Shown in pieces: positions 1 to 7,157 of a stretch of DNA of 64,000 nucleotides. The stretch spans positions 78,945 through 142,944 of the forward strand of contig NZ_JZDQ02000013.1 in NCBI RefSeq assembly GCF_000960475.2, in the 5' to 3' direction. The notes beneath the pieces were generated by a model. The model made no database searches and had not been told where the DNA came from. It was given only the letters and a program-made list of their open reading frames with translations. Source of the DNA: Nocardioides luteus. Its GTDB lineage: Bacteria > Actinomycetota > Actinomycetes > Propionibacteriales > Nocardioidaceae. The first letter of the stretch is position 1; each line of letters begins with the position of its first letter. Made by a program: the position numbers and the translations under genes.

Positions 1-1
1 A

Positions 2-16
2 GGCAACGGCGTTGCC
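2..16. other. short GC hairpin at window edge
   Basis: GGCAAC-GGC-GTTGCC forms a perfect 6-bp stem with a 3-nt loop. It could be the end of a terminator of a gene outside the window. No T-run follows on either strand, so the role is uncertain. Confidence 0.3.
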
Positions 17-40
17 GCTGGCTAGTTCCGGTGATCGAAC

Positions 41-73
41 GTACAATCTTTGTACAAGGTATGTCAAAGGTTT
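41..73 (+). promoter_or_regulatory. three 11-bp direct repeats, candidate CarH/LitR operator
   Basis: GTACAATCTTT (41-51), GTACAAGGTAT (52-62) and GTCAAAGGTTT (63-73) are head-to-tail repeats with an exact 11-bp period. The first two also form the palindrome GTACAA-TCT-TTGTAC (41-55). The array ends 12 bp before the SRPBCC start codon. CarH proteins are known to bind arrays of 11-bp direct repeats over promoters, and a CarH-type gene lies two genes downstream, so autoregulation of this operon is the natural inference. Confidence 0.6.
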
Positions 74-85
74 GAAAGGGGCACG

Positions 86-526
86 ATGATGAAGATCGAT
101 CGAACCGTGGCGACCTCCGCGCCGACCTCCGAGGTGTTCGACTTCCTGGCCGACTTCACCACCACCGAGCAGTGGGATCCGGGCACCGTGCGCACCGAAC
201 GCATCTCCGGGGACGGCGGGGTCGGGACGGCGTACGCGAACACCTCTCGGTTCCTCGGACGCACCACCGACCTCACCTATGTGGTGGAGGTCTACGAGCC
301 CGGCACCCGTGTCGTGCTCCGCGGCGAGAACAAGTCGGTCGTGGCGCATGACACGATGACCTTCGTACCGACAGCCACGGGCGGGACATCCGTACGCTAT
401 GTGGCCGAGTTCGACCTGAAAGGCCTGGCCAGGATGGTGGCCCCACTGCTGACCCCCGCGTTCACCCGTCTCGGCGACGACGCCTCCGCCCAGATGCGCA
501 CGACCCTGGACCGACTGGGCCGGTAG
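86..526 (+). CDS. SRPBCC family protein (polyketide cyclase/START-like fold)
   Basis: A 146-residue SRPBCC-fold protein with the characteristic N-terminal pattern of this fold (KIDRTVATSAPTSEVFDFLADF) and a long C-terminal helix. These proteins bind hydrophobic ligands in a deep cavity, and the ligand here cannot be read from sequence. The start at 86 is chosen because a GAAAGGGG ribosome site sits just upstream; an in-frame ATG at 50 lies inside the repeat array. It is the first gene of a short operon with a CarH-type regulator (8-bp gap) and a DoxX protein, so its expression may be light or B12 controlled. Confidence 0.7.
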   Translation: MMKIDRTVATSAPTSEVFDFLADFTTTEQWDPGTVRTERISGDGGVGTAYANTSRFLGRTTDLTYVVEVYEPGTRVVLRGENKSVVAHDTMTFVPTATGGTSVRYVAEFDLKGLARMVAPLLTPAFTRLGDDASAQMRTTLDRLGR

Positions 527-534
527 CGGAGCAG

Positions 535-1428
535 ATGTACACCATCAAGCACGCAGCACAGCGGGTCGGCATCACGACCGCGACACTCCGTGCCTGGGAG
601 CGCCGATACGGCGTGATCGCCCCAGATCGGTCCGAGAGCGGCTACCGCCTCTACGGGGAGCACGACGTCGCCGTGCTGCGCTCGATGAAGCACCTGGTGG
701 ATCAGGGCTGGGCGGTCGGCCTGGCCGCTGCTGAGGCGATCCGGCTCGATCGCGCACAACCCACCCACGACACGACCGCGGAGGCGCCGGACGGCGGAAG
801 CGGGCCGTCCCCTGACCTCGCCCGGAGGATGACCGCCGCCGCAGCCGCCCTCGACACCGGCGACCTGGCGGCCACCCTGGACGAGGTGTTCGCCCTCAGC
901 AGCTTCGAGACGGTCATGACCGAACATGTCTTTCCCGCGCTGGAGGAGCTCGGTGACGCCTGGGCGGACGGCAGGGTCAGCGTCGCCGGCGAGCACCTGG
1001 CCTCGAACGCGGTGATGCGCCGCCTCGCCGTCGCCTACGAGGCGGCGGCCGCCCATGGCCACGGACCCCGTGTCGTCCTCGGCCTGGCACCCGGCACCCG
1101 CCACGAGATCGGCCTCCTCGCCTTTGCCGTCGCCGCCCGGCGACGCGGTTTGGACACCGACTACCTGGGAGCCGATCTTCCGGTCGACGACTGGCTCGGC
1201 GTCGCCGGCGACCCCGCTCTCGCCGCCGTCGTGCTGGCGATCCCCACCACCGCCGACATCCCCGCCACCGCCGCGGTGATCACGGCGCTGCACGACCACC
1301 GCCCCGATCTCGTCGTCGCCGTCGGCGGAGCGCAGCAGGGCCACGCTCCCGAGCCCGCCGCCCGCCTGGGCCACGACATCGCCGCCGGCGCGACGGCCCT
1401 CGCCGCCATGACCTCGCAGGCGCGCTGA
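535..1428 (+). CDS. MerR-family B12-binding photoreceptor regulator (CarH/LitR type)
   Basis: 297 residues. Residues 1-70 form a MerR winged helix (YTIKHAAQRVGITTATLRAW, then WERRYG). A helical-bundle region at about 95-185 follows, and then a cobalamin-binding Rossmann domain. The bundle carries W-x9-EH (DAWADGRVSVAGEH), the motif that holds adenosylcobalamin in CarH light sensors. The B12 domain has a histidine in the loop TRHEIG at the place of the usual (E/D)xHxxG; the acidic residue is Thr here. CarH represses in the dark as a tetramer and leaves DNA on illumination. A GGAGCAG site precedes the ATG. Family identity is firm; light sensing is inferred from the motif. Confidence 0.85.
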   Translation: MYTIKHAAQRVGITTATLRAWERRYGVIAPDRSESGYRLYGEHDVAVLRSMKHLVDQGWAVGLAAAEAIRLDRAQPTHDTTAEAPDGGSGPSPDLARRMTAAAAALDTGDLAATLDEVFALSSFETVMTEHVFPALEELGDAWADGRVSVAGEHLASNAVMRRLAVAYEAAAAHGHGPRVVLGLAPGTRHEIGLLAFAVAARRRGLDTDYLGADLPVDDWLGVAGDPALAAVVLAIPTTADIPATAAVITALHDHRPDLVVAVGGAQQGHAPEPAARLGHDIAAGATALAAMTSQAR

Positions 1429-1522
1429 CCGGCCTGTTCGGGGAGGGTGGCCCGCCGGGTCATGTCACAGAGCGTCGTGTCGTCTCGTCTCCAGCTGTGA
1501 ACCCGCAGAACAGGAGAGAACG

Positions 1523-1906
1523 ATGAACATCATCCTTTGGATCACCGCCGGACTGCTGGCCCTCGTCGCCCTGGCAGGAGGCATCACCAAGACCTTCGTG
1601 CCGCTGGACAAGCTCGCCCAGCACGACGGCGCCGCATGGACCCGCGGCGCCAACCCGGCCTTCGTCAGGACCCTCGGGATCCTCGAGATCCTGGCGGCGA
1701 TCGGACTCATCCTTCCCGCCGTGCTCGACATCGCGCCCGTCATGGTGCCCGTCACCGCCGCCTGCTGGATCGCCCTGATGATCGGCGCGATGATCACCCA
1801 CGGCCGCCTCGGTCAGGCGAAGCTCGTCCTGGTCAACGTCGTCTACCTGGCCCTGGCCACCTTCATCGTCGTCGGCCGCTTCGGCACCACGCCCTTCACC
1901 GCCTGA
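1523..1906 (+). CDS. DoxX-family membrane protein
   Basis: 127 residues with four hydrophobic helices (about 3-22, 48-66, 70-90, 98-118), matching the small four-helix DoxX family. Several DoxX proteins act in redox or thiol stress membrane complexes, but many are uncharacterised. AGGAGAGAACG precedes the ATG. It lies 94 bp after the CarH-type regulator in the same direction, so it is probably a target or the last gene of that operon. No further function can be assigned. Confidence 0.75.
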   Translation: MNIILWITAGLLALVALAGGITKTFVPLDKLAQHDGAAWTRGANPAFVRTLGILEILAAIGLILPAVLDIAPVMVPVTAACWIALMIGAMITHGRLGQAKLVLVNVVYLALATFIVVGRFGTTPFTA

Positions 1907-1928
1907 CGTGCCCCGCAGGTCGATCGGC

Positions 1929-2699
1929 TCAGCGGCCGAGCACGGCGCGGAGCCGTTCCACCTGGGCGGTGCGCTCGGCGAGACGCTGCTCGTCGAGGCT
2001 CCGGCTGGACGCAGCAGCCAGGAGCTCCTGCGTACGCCGCACCGCGGTCGCATCATGGGCGACGAGCGAGGCGACCAAGCCGGTCAGCGTGGCATCCAAC
2101 TCGGCGGCCGGCACCACGCTCTGCGCCAGCCCGATCCGCTCGGCCTCGTGCGCGCCCACCTTGCGCGCAGTGGCACAGATCTCCAGCGCCCGCGAGTAGC
2201 CCACGGCCTCGACCAGCGGCTTGGTCCCGGCCAGGTCCGGAACCAGCCCCAGCGCCGGCTCCTTCATGCAGACCCAGGCGTCCTCGGCCATGATCCGCAG
2301 GTCGCACGCCAACGCCATCTGGAACCCGGCCCCGATGGCATACCCGTCGATCACGGCGATCGAGATGAACCCCGGGTCGGCCAACGCCACGAACGGCCGC
2401 TGATACTCCCCGATCAGGTCGATCACCTCCTGGTCGCTGCGCGCCAGCGTCGCGACCAGGCTGCCCTCCACCTCGGTCTGACCCGGGTCGACCAGCGACA
2501 GATCCAGCCCCGCCGAGAACGTCCCACCGGCCCCACGCACCACCACGACCCGCACCTCCTCCGGAAGCGACTCGAGGAACCCCGCGATCGCCGCCCACAT
2601 CGCCGGATGCTGCGCGTTGCGTACGTCAGGACGGTCCAGCAGCACCGTCGCCACCGCCCCGTCGATGCTCAGCTCGACACCCGACTCGTTGATGCTCAT
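1929..2699 (-). CDS. enoyl-CoA hydratase/isomerase family protein
   Basis: 256 residues of crotonase fold. The oxyanion-hole segments are visible as RGAGGTFSAGLDLS and IDGYAIGAGFQMALACDLR. Crotonases act on acyl-CoA thioesters, as hydratases, isomerases or dehalogenases. The second catalytic Glu of classical hydratases is not obvious, so the exact reaction is open. The start at 2699 follows AAGGGA; an alternative ATG lies 7 codons upstream at 2720 with no ribosome site. It ends 22 bp from the convergent DoxX gene. Confidence 0.75.
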   Translation of the reverse strand: MSINESGVELSIDGAVATVLLDRPDVRNAQHPAMWAAIAGFLESLPEEVRVVVVRGAGGTFSAGLDLSLVDPGQTEVEGSLVATLARSDQEVIDLIGEYQRPFVALADPGFISIAVIDGYAIGAGFQMALACDLRIMAEDAWVCMKEPALGLVPDLAGTKPLVEAVGYSRALEICATARKVGAHEAERIGLAQSVVPAAELDATLTGLVASLVAHDATAVRRTQELLAAASSRSLDEQRLAERTAQVERLRAVLGR

Positions 2700-2753
2700 C
2701 GCTTTCGCCGATCCCTTCATGAGGAGGTAGGTCGCGCGACGCCTCGAGGTCCA

Positions 2754-3227
2754 TCAGAGCAACACGGCATCGCGTCGAACATCATCGTCCAGTCGCGGCT
2801 TCAGCCCGCCGTAATCGACCAGGTCGATCTCGCGACCGAGCACCTGCTCGAGCACGTTCTTGAACCGGAGGAACCCGAACGACGACGTGCCCTCCGGCGC
2901 CTCGACGATCAGGTCGATGTCGGAGTCGGACCGCGCCTCGCCCCGAGCCACCGAACCGAAGACGGCGAGCCTCCGGTAGCCCGCGTCCTCAGCTACGCTC
3001 CTGAGGACCGGTCCAGCAGCCTCGACCAATGCTTCGGGGTGAATTCCGGCAAGATCGTGCGCCGCCTTCAGCTGCTGGCTGACCGCCGGCTGACTCACCC
3101 CGAGCCCGGCGGAGATCTCTCGCTGACTCATCCCCGAGGCCACCATCGCCCGGAGCGCGAGCCCACGCCGAAGCCGCGCGACTTCTTCGTCATGTCGCGC
3201 TCGGCGGTACGCGGCCAGCAGGCTCAT
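2754..3227 (-). CDS. HTH domain fused to a minimal nucleotidyltransferase (MNT)
   Basis: 157 residues. An N-terminal helix-turn-helix (MSQREISAGLGVSQPAVSQQ, about 33-52) is joined to a MNT domain with FGSVARGEARSDSDIDL and a third acidic site EIDLVDYG. MNT proteins usually pair with HEPN toxins as antitoxins that AMPylate the toxin. No HEPN gene is adjacent here, so this is a solo MNT fused to its own DNA-binding domain. An inverted repeat overlaps the start codon, which suggests autoregulation. Confidence 0.7.
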   Translation of the reverse strand: MSLLAAYRRARHDEEVARLRRGLALRAMVASGMSQREISAGLGVSQPAVSQQLKAAHDLAGIHPEALVEAAGPVLRSVAEDAGYRRLAVFGSVARGEARSDSDIDLIVEAPEGTSSFGFLRFKNVLEQVLGREIDLVDYGGLKPRLDDDVRRDAVLL

Positions 3228-3240
3228 AAGGCGAACTTAT
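3226..3240. promoter_or_regulatory. inverted repeat over the MNT start codon
   Basis: ATAAG-GCGAA-CTTAT has perfect 5-bp arms and covers the first bases of the HTH-MNT gene and its immediate upstream region. Its A/T-rich arms stand out from the local GC content. It is a candidate operator for the gene's own HTH. Confidence 0.35.
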
Positions 3241-3318
3241 CGCCATCTCATACCGGATTCGGAGCACCGTCGATCGCAGAGCCGGGATGTCCCCGCCCAG
3301 CCGGCCTACGTTCGCCGG

Positions 3319-3954
3319 ATGACCCGTGTTCAGATGTGGGAGCGCCGGACGGAGATCCCACTCCTGCTCCTCGCCATCGCCTTCCTCGTCGCGTACGCCT
3401 GGCCGATCGTCGACCCCCGGCTGAACCGCACCCTGGAGGAAACCCTCACGGTCGTCTTCTGGACCGTGTGGGGCGCGTTCTGTCTCGACTTCCTCATCCG
3501 CGTCCTGCTGGCCGACCGACGCGGTCACTATCTGCTCCACCATTGGTACGACGTCGCCCTCATCGGCCTGCCGGTGCTGCGGCCGCTGCGCATCCTCCGC
3601 GTCCTGGCCTTCGCGCGTCTGCTGAGCCGCTCGGCCGCACGGACGATCGTCGGTCAGACGACGCTCTACGTGGTCGGCCTCACGATCATCGCCGTCTTCC
3701 TCGGGGCGCTCGCCGTGCTCGACGCGGAGCGAGCTGCCGCCGACGGGAACATCAAGACGCTCGGCGATGCCGTGTGGTGGGCATGCACGACCGTCACGAC
3801 CGTCGGCTACGGCGATCACTACCCGGTCACCACCAACGGGCGCCTGGTGGCAGTCGCTCTGATGGTGGTCGGGATCGCCCTCGTCGGCTCCGTGACCGCC
3901 GCCGTGGCGACCTGGTTCATCCAGCATGCGCAAGCCGAGAGCGACGCCGTCTAA
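3319..3954 (+). CDS. voltage-gated-like potassium channel
   Basis: 211 residues of the six-transmembrane ion-channel family. The pore carries the selectivity filter TTVGYGD (about residues 156-162) between S5 and S6. An S4-like segment with spaced arginines (RPLRILRVLAFARLLSR) is present, so voltage sensing is plausible. No cytoplasmic RCK domain follows S6, and the protein ends soon after. The stop codon overlaps the convergent histidine kinase gene by 4 bp. The channel should be in the cytoplasmic membrane. Confidence 0.85.
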   Translation: MTRVQMWERRTEIPLLLLAIAFLVAYAWPIVDPRLNRTLEETLTVVFWTVWGAFCLDFLIRVLLADRRGHYLLHHWYDVALIGLPVLRPLRILRVLAFARLLSRSAARTIVGQTTLYVVGLTIIAVFLGALAVLDAERAAADGNIKTLGDAVWWACTTVTTVGYGDHYPVTTNGRLVAVALMVVGIALVGSVTAAVATWFIQHAQAESDAV

Positions 3955-5288
3955 GGGCGTCGCGGCGACGCAACCACCAGACGTACGCAGGTGCGGCCGT
4001 CGACACGCTCGACATCGATCGAGCCGCCGTGGGCGCGGGCGATCTCGCGGACGATCGTCAGCCCGAGGCCCGGGTCTCGCGGCCAGACGTGGTCGGGGAA
4101 GCCGTCGCCGGCGTCGGTGACCGTGACGACAGCACGGTCCGGATCGCCGACGACCGCGACCTCGATGTCGCCGCCGCCGTGCCGGATCGCGTTGTCGACG
4201 AGGTTCGACAGCGCGCGGTCGAGGCGGGTGGCGTCACCGTGGACCTCGACGGGGCGCGGCGCCGACAGCCCGATGTGCCGGTCCTCGACAGCAGGGCGGA
4301 ACCGATCCACGACGCGGGCGGCCAGATCCACCAGGTCGACCGGCCGGGGCTCGATCGGCAACGAGTCGCCGGAGCCGGCTCGGGCGAGGAGTTCCTCGGC
4401 CAGGGCGATGAGGCGGCGCACCTCGTCGTCGACCGAGCGCAGTGCCAGCCTCAGCTCCTCGGGGGTCCGCTTCCCCGCCAGCGCGAGGTCGATCTCGGTG
4501 CGCATCAGCGCGAGCGGCGTACGCAGGTCGTGGCTGGCGTCGGCGACGAACCGGCGTTCCCGCTGCAGGGCGTCGTCGAGGCGGCCGATCATGGCGTTGA
4601 GGGTGAGTGCGAGCCGGCGCAGCTCGTCCTCGGCCTCCGGGACCGGGAGGCGCTCGCCGGCGCTGCGCGCGGAGATCGTCGCCGCTCGCGAGCGCATCCG
4701 CTCGATCGGGCGCAGCCCGGCGCCGGCGACGAGATAGCCGAGCCCGCCGGCGACGGCCAGGGCGAGCGGGCCGGCGATCAGCAGCTGGTTGCACAGCGTG
4801 GCGAGCGCCTCGTCGGCGTCCTCGCGCGACGTACCGACGACCAGGAAGCCCTCGTCGACCGGCTCGACGAGGAGGAGGAGCCGCTCCCGCTCCGGCTCGG
4901 GCTTCCCGCGAGCCGCGGCGTCGTCGTCGAGGACGGTGGCGGTCTTCTCGAGCCAGCCGCTCCGGCCGGACGCCCGCATCTCGGTGGCATCGAGAAGAGG
5001 GTCGGCGACGAGCCCGGAGGATGCCTCGACCTCGCCTCCCGGGCTGAGGACCTGGGCATGCACCTCGCCGTCGAGGGCCGAGACGGCGCGCAGCAGATCG
5101 CGCCCTCGCAGCGCCTCGAGCCGGTCGGCCTCGGCCCCGACCGAGTCACGCAGCCGGTCCTCCAGCGCATCGCCCACCCGCAGCTGGACCAGGACCCCGA
5201 GGCCGGTGACGGCGATCGCCGTGGCGGCCAGGAAGGCGAGCGCGACCCGGGTACGCAGCGGCCACCGTGACGGCGGCCAGCCCCTCAC
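3951..5288 (-). CDS. two-component sensor histidine kinase
   Basis: 445 residues. A first membrane helix at about 12-36 and a second at about 170-192 enclose an extracellular sensor of about 130 residues, followed by HAMP, dimerisation and ATPase domains. The H-box is FVADASHDLRTPLALM, the N-box LSNLVDNAIRHG, and the G boxes DAGDGFPD and GLGLTIV. The GTG start overlaps the response regulator stop (GTGA), so the pair is translationally coupled. The sensed signal is unknown. The divergent PepSY and lipoprotein genes are likely outputs. Confidence 0.88.
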   Translation of the reverse strand: MRGWPPSRWPLRTRVALAFLAATAIAVTGLGVLVQLRVGDALEDRLRDSVGAEADRLEALRGRDLLRAVSALDGEVHAQVLSPGGEVEASSGLVADPLLDATEMRASGRSGWLEKTATVLDDDAAARGKPEPERERLLLLVEPVDEGFLVVGTSREDADEALATLCNQLLIAGPLALAVAGGLGYLVAGAGLRPIERMRSRAATISARSAGERLPVPEAEDELRRLALTLNAMIGRLDDALQRERRFVADASHDLRTPLALMRTEIDLALAGKRTPEELRLALRSVDDEVRRLIALAEELLARAGSGDSLPIEPRPVDLVDLAARVVDRFRPAVEDRHIGLSAPRPVEVHGDATRLDRALSNLVDNAIRHGGGDIEVAVVGDPDRAVVTVTDAGDGFPDHVWPRDPGLGLTIVREIARAHGGSIDVERVDGRTCVRLVVASPRRP

Positions 5289-5962
5289 GACCTCTCCGCG
5301 GTGAGTCGGTAGCCCACGCCGCGTACGGTCTGCAGGGTGCTCGTCCCGAAGGGCCGGTCGATCTTCGCGCGCAGGTAGCGCACGTAGACGTCGACGATGT
5401 TGGAGGTGACCTCCCGAGGATCGCCCCAGGCGAGCGCGAGCAGCTGCTCGCGGGTGAGCACCTGGTCGCAGCGGCGCATGAGGGCCTCCAGGAGGGTCAG
5501 CTCCCGCGTCGAGAGGGACAGCTCGGTCGAGCCCCGCCAGACCCGCCTGGCCGCCGGGTCCATCCGCAGGTCGCCGACCTCCAGCATCACCGGCCGGGGC
5601 ACGGGCCCACGGCGGGCGAGCGCGCGCATGCGGGCCAGCAGCTCCTGGAAGGCGAACGGCTTGGCGAGGTAGTCGTCGGCACCGCTGTCCAGGCCGGTGA
5701 TGCGATCCACCACCGCGGTGCGTGCGGTCAGCATCAGGATCGGGGTCCACACCCGCGCCGCGCGCAGCCGGCGGCAGACCTCGAACCCGTCGATGTCGGG
5801 CAGCATCACGTCGAGCAGCATCACGTCGTACTCGCCGCCACGTGCCGAGGCGAGCGCCTGCGTGCCGGTGGTGACCGAGTCGACCACCCCGCCACGCTCG
5901 GTCAGCCCACGCGCGACCAGCGCGGCGAGCTTCTCCTCGTCCTCGACCAGCAGCACCCGCAC
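5285..5962 (-). CDS. OmpR-family response regulator
   Basis: 225 residues with a receiver domain (LVEDEEKL, phospho-acceptor Asp in DVMLLDVMLPDIDG, Lys in DDYLAKPF) and a C-terminal winged helix (STRELTLLEALMRR to VRGVGYRL). The start is GTG at 5962, preceded by TGAGG. It is the first gene of the pair with the histidine kinase. It is divergent from the PepSY gene across a region with repeated CTCATCC sites spaced 11 bp apart, which fits OmpR/PhoP-type binding. Confidence 0.88.
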   Translation of the reverse strand: MRVLLVEDEEKLAALVARGLTERGGVVDSVTTGTQALASARGGEYDVMLLDVMLPDIDGFEVCRRLRAARVWTPILMLTARTAVVDRITGLDSGADDYLAKPFAFQELLARMRALARRGPVPRPVMLEVGDLRMDPAARRVWRGSTELSLSTRELTLLEALMRRCDQVLTREQLLALAWGDPREVTSNIVDVYVRYLRAKIDRPFGTSTLQTVRGVGYRLTAERS

Positions 5963-5981
5963 AACCTCATGCTAGGCACCC

Positions 5982-6020
5982 GGATGAGTGCCGGATGAGA
6001 GACTCATCGACTCCTCATCC
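5982..6020. promoter_or_regulatory. four CTCATC(C) repeats, candidate response-regulator sites
   Basis: GGATGAG occurs at 5982-5988 and 5993-5999, and the reverse orientation at 6003-6008 (CTCATC) and 6014-6020 (CTCATCC). Within each pair the period is 11 bp, the usual spacing of half-sites for OmpR/PhoB-type regulators. The block lies between the divergent regulator and PepSY gene starts. Confidence 0.55.
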
Positions 6021-6041
6021 GGCAGTCGTAGCGTCGATGGC

Positions 6042-6377
6042 ATGAACCCGAAACCCACCCGCAAGCGCATCGCCGTGGTCCTCGCGGCCGCGGCCGTGGT
6101 CTCCGCCGGGACGGTCGGCGCGGCCCGGGCCCTGTCCGGCGACGACGACGCCCGCGAGCACCCCATCCCGGCCTCCGAACGCGACCGCGCCGAGCAGGCC
6201 GCGCTGGAGGAGACCGGCGGCGGCACCGTCACCGGGACCGAGATCGACGACGAGGAGAGCAAGTACGAGGTCGAGGTGACCCTCGACGACGGCCACCAGG
6301 TCGACGTCCAGCTCGACGAGGACTTCCAGGTCGTCGGCACCGACGGCGACGACGGCTCCGACGGTTCCGACGACTGA
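6042..6377 (+). CDS. exported PepSY-domain protein
   Basis: 111 residues. A signal peptide or membrane anchor (about 6-28, IAVVLAAAAVVSAGTVGAARA) is followed by a PepSY-like unit (RDRAEQAALEETGGG, then VEVTLDDGHQVDVQLDEDFQVVG) and an acidic Gly/Ser/Asp tail. PepSY domains occur in secreted or membrane proteins, and some inhibit proteases. Start at 6042 rather than the in-frame 5988, because 5988 falls inside the regulator repeat block. Divergence from a two-component system is a common arrangement for PepSY genes. Confidence 0.7.
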   Translation: MNPKPTRKRIAVVLAAAAVVSAGTVGAARALSGDDDAREHPIPASERDRAEQAALEETGGGTVTGTEIDDEESKYEVEVTLDDGHQVDVQLDEDFQVVGTDGDDGSDGSDD

Positions 6378-6390
6378 CCCGGGCCGTACG

Positions 6391-7155
6391 GTGCCTCGAC
6401 TCGCCCTCGTCCTCGCCTGCCTCCTGGTCGCCACCGGCTGCGGCTCCCGGAGCGACGCGCTCCCGCGGTCCGGCGAGCGGGTCGACCTCGACCCGGCCGA
6501 GTTCACCACGGAGATCACGAACCCCTGGTTCCCGCTCGAGCCCGGGACCCGCTGGACCTACCGCGAGACCACCGAGGACGGCGAGACCGCCGACGTCGTC
6601 GTCACCGCCACCCCGGTGACCCGCGAGATCGCCAACGGCGTCACCGCCCGGGTCGTACGCGACACCGTGACCCTCGACGGCGAGGTCGTCGAGGACACCT
6701 TCGACTGGTACGCCCAGGACGAGGACGGCACGGTCTGGTATCTCGGCGAGGACACCGCCGAGTTCGAGGACGGCGAGATCGCGACCCGCGAAGGCTCCTT
6801 CGAGGCCGGCGTCGACAAAGCGCAGGCGGGAGTGATCATGCCCGCCTCGCCCGAGGTCGGGATGACCTACCGGCAGGAGTACGCCCAGGGCGAGGCCGAG
6901 GACAACGGCGAGGTCCTCGCGCTCGGCCGGCACGCCCGCGTCCCGGCCGGCGAGTACGACGGCCTGGTCAAGACCGCCGACACCACCCCGCTCGAGCCCG
7001 ACGTGCTGGAGCACAAGTACTACGCCCGAGGCGTCGGGCTCGTCCTCACGATCGACAAGGGGGCCGGCGGTCGCGAGGAGCTGATCTCGGTCACGCACGT
7101 CTCCCCCGCGCAGGCCCGCCGTGCCGGCGAGGCGCGGCTGGGTGAGACGTACTGA
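6391..7155 (+). CDS. secreted lipoprotein of unknown function
   Basis: 254 residues with a lipoprotein signal (LALVLACLLVATGC, Cys at 17). The rest is a beta-rich domain starting ITNPWFPLEPGTRWTYRETTEDG, a pattern seen in many uncharacterised actinobacterial exported proteins. GTG start, 13 bp after the PepSY gene, so it is probably co-transcribed and under the same two-component control. I cannot assign a biochemical role. Confidence 0.6.
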   Translation: MPRLALVLACLLVATGCGSRSDALPRSGERVDLDPAEFTTEITNPWFPLEPGTRWTYRETTEDGETADVVVTATPVTREIANGVTARVVRDTVTLDGEVVEDTFDWYAQDEDGTVWYLGEDTAEFEDGEIATREGSFEAGVDKAQAGVIMPASPEVGMTYRQEYAQGEAEDNGEVLALGRHARVPAGEYDGLVKTADTTPLEPDVLEHKYYARGVGLVLTIDKGAGGREELISVTHVSPAQARRAGEARLGETY

Positions 7156-7157
7156 GG

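Noticed and set aside
1908..5270. A very long open frame on the plus strand across the hydratase, MNT, channel and kinase genes.
   Set aside because: It is an antisense shadow caused by the GC-rich third positions of real genes. Its peptide is low-complexity Arg/Pro/Gly and has no family features.
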